The notes under the pieces were generated by a model. That model searched no databases. It was not told where the DNA came from and was given only the letters and a program-made list of their open reading frames with translations. From positions 1 through 6,977 of the forward strand of contig JAUWIQ010000102.1 in the NCBI GenBank assembly GCA_030605285.1: DNA of 6,977 bases, read 5' to 3'. Source of the DNA: Planctomycetota bacterium. GTDB taxonomy: Bacteria > Planctomycetota > Planctomycetia > Pirellulales > UBA7805. The translations under genes and the position numbers were made by a program. Positions 6,507 through 6,977 of the stretch are shown here, in pieces (the stretch's first letter is position 1; each line of letters starts with the position of its first letter).

Positions 6507-6977
6507 TTATAAACGGAAAAGTATTTTTGTTTGGATCCAGGCAAACATGTCGTGGAAAAGCACAAAGCCAATCGAACGTTTGCCACAGTCGAGTTTTGCA
6601 GTCACACTTGTCCCCATTCGTAATTGATTGGGGTCGATCGAATCGCGCCGGATATCGACGAGTACCAGGACCGCGTTGCTTTGATCGTTACGGACTTCTG
6701 CGGTTTCCTGAATTTCCTTCACCGTGCCTTCCATCTCGGTTTCCGGATCAGTCGCCAGAATGTAGGTGACTTGAATCGTCTGCGGGGGATCCTTGCCGGC
6801 AAGCTCCGCTTCGCGCTCCGCGATAAAGCCAATGCGATCGTCCGGGACTTCGAGTTCCAACTCCCAATTTTTTTCGGGCTGGGCAACGCTCAAAACGACT
6901 TGGCCCGGCTCGACCGTTCTGCCGTGGAGACGTTGGCGGATGTCCCAGGTGACGAGTACCCCGTCGATTGGGCTTCG
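6507..6977 (-). CDS. HlyD-family efflux adaptor, C-terminal part (runs off right edge)
   Basis: The frame is open from the right edge to a TAA at 6509-6507, giving 156 C-terminal residues. The N-terminus lies outside the window. The visible part opens with a second half-lipoyl motif: SPIDGVLVTWDIRQRL, then TVEPGQVVLSVAQP. It continues into WELELEVPDDRIGFI and a beta-barrel region with RMGTSVTAKLDCGKRSIG. It ends in a hydrophobic-aromatic tail (VLFHDMFAWIQTKILFRL). An in-frame TTG at 6893-6891 could be mistaken for a start, but the lipoyl motif lies upstream of it, so the gene is truncated by the window and not short. It is the first visible gene of the operon with the 302-aa adaptor and the M50 fusion. 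The family is clear; transport partner and substrate are unknown. Confidence 0.9.
   Translation of the reverse strand, partial: RSPIDGVLVTWDIRQRLHGRTVEPGQVVLSVAQPEKNWELELEVPDDRIGFIAEREAELAGKDPPQTIQVTYILATDPETEMEGTVKEIQETAEVRNDQSNAVLVLVDIRRDSIDPNQLRMGTSVTAKLDCGKRSIGFVLFHDMFAWIQTKILFRL

Noticed and set aside
6507..6893. Reading the right-edge adaptor as a complete 128-residue protein starting at TTG
   Set aside because: The frame stays open to the window edge and the half-lipoyl motif lies upstream of that TTG, so the gene is only cut by the window.

Overview
The window looks like chromosomal DNA of a planctomycete, probably Pirellulales-like. Two things suggest this: the wording of the S10 N-terminus at the left edge, and a gene set on the right that joins a PqqD-like domain, an M50 protease and HlyD parts with two separate HlyD adaptors. 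I recall that arrangement as common in Planctomycetes. Taxonomy is inferred from protein wording, not from a database search.

Left edge (1-126, minus): the first 42 codons of rpsJ (ribosomal protein S10), running off the window. It is read from a GTG start with a Shine-Dalgarno site. Upstream is a 391-bp divergent intergenic region (127-517) with a GC-rich hairpin in the presumed rpsJ leader, a plausible sigma70-type promoter for rpsJ, and a 13-bp tandem array just before the next gene.

Middle (518-3236, plus): a Nudix hydrolase, then 59 bp later a hemolysin III/PAQR-family membrane protein, probably co-transcribed. After a 221-bp gap comes a Gfo/Idh/MocA-family NAD(P)-dependent oxidoreductase.

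Right (3253-6977, minus): a three-gene operon read leftward. It holds an incomplete HlyD-type adaptor (N-terminus outside the window), a 302-aa HlyD-type adaptor, and a 750-aa membrane protein. The last is built as PqqD-like winged helix, M50 (site-2-protease-like) zinc metalloprotease, then an HlyD-type barrel-sandwich/coiled-coil module. Together they look like an envelope system that recognises, cleaves and exports a peptide or small protein. No precursor, ATPase or outer-membrane channel is visible. The last gene of this operon converges on the oxidoreductase with only 16 bp between the stop codons.

The most interesting item is this PqqD-M50-HlyD fusion with its two adaptors. The 13-bp array and the rpsJ leader are secondary.
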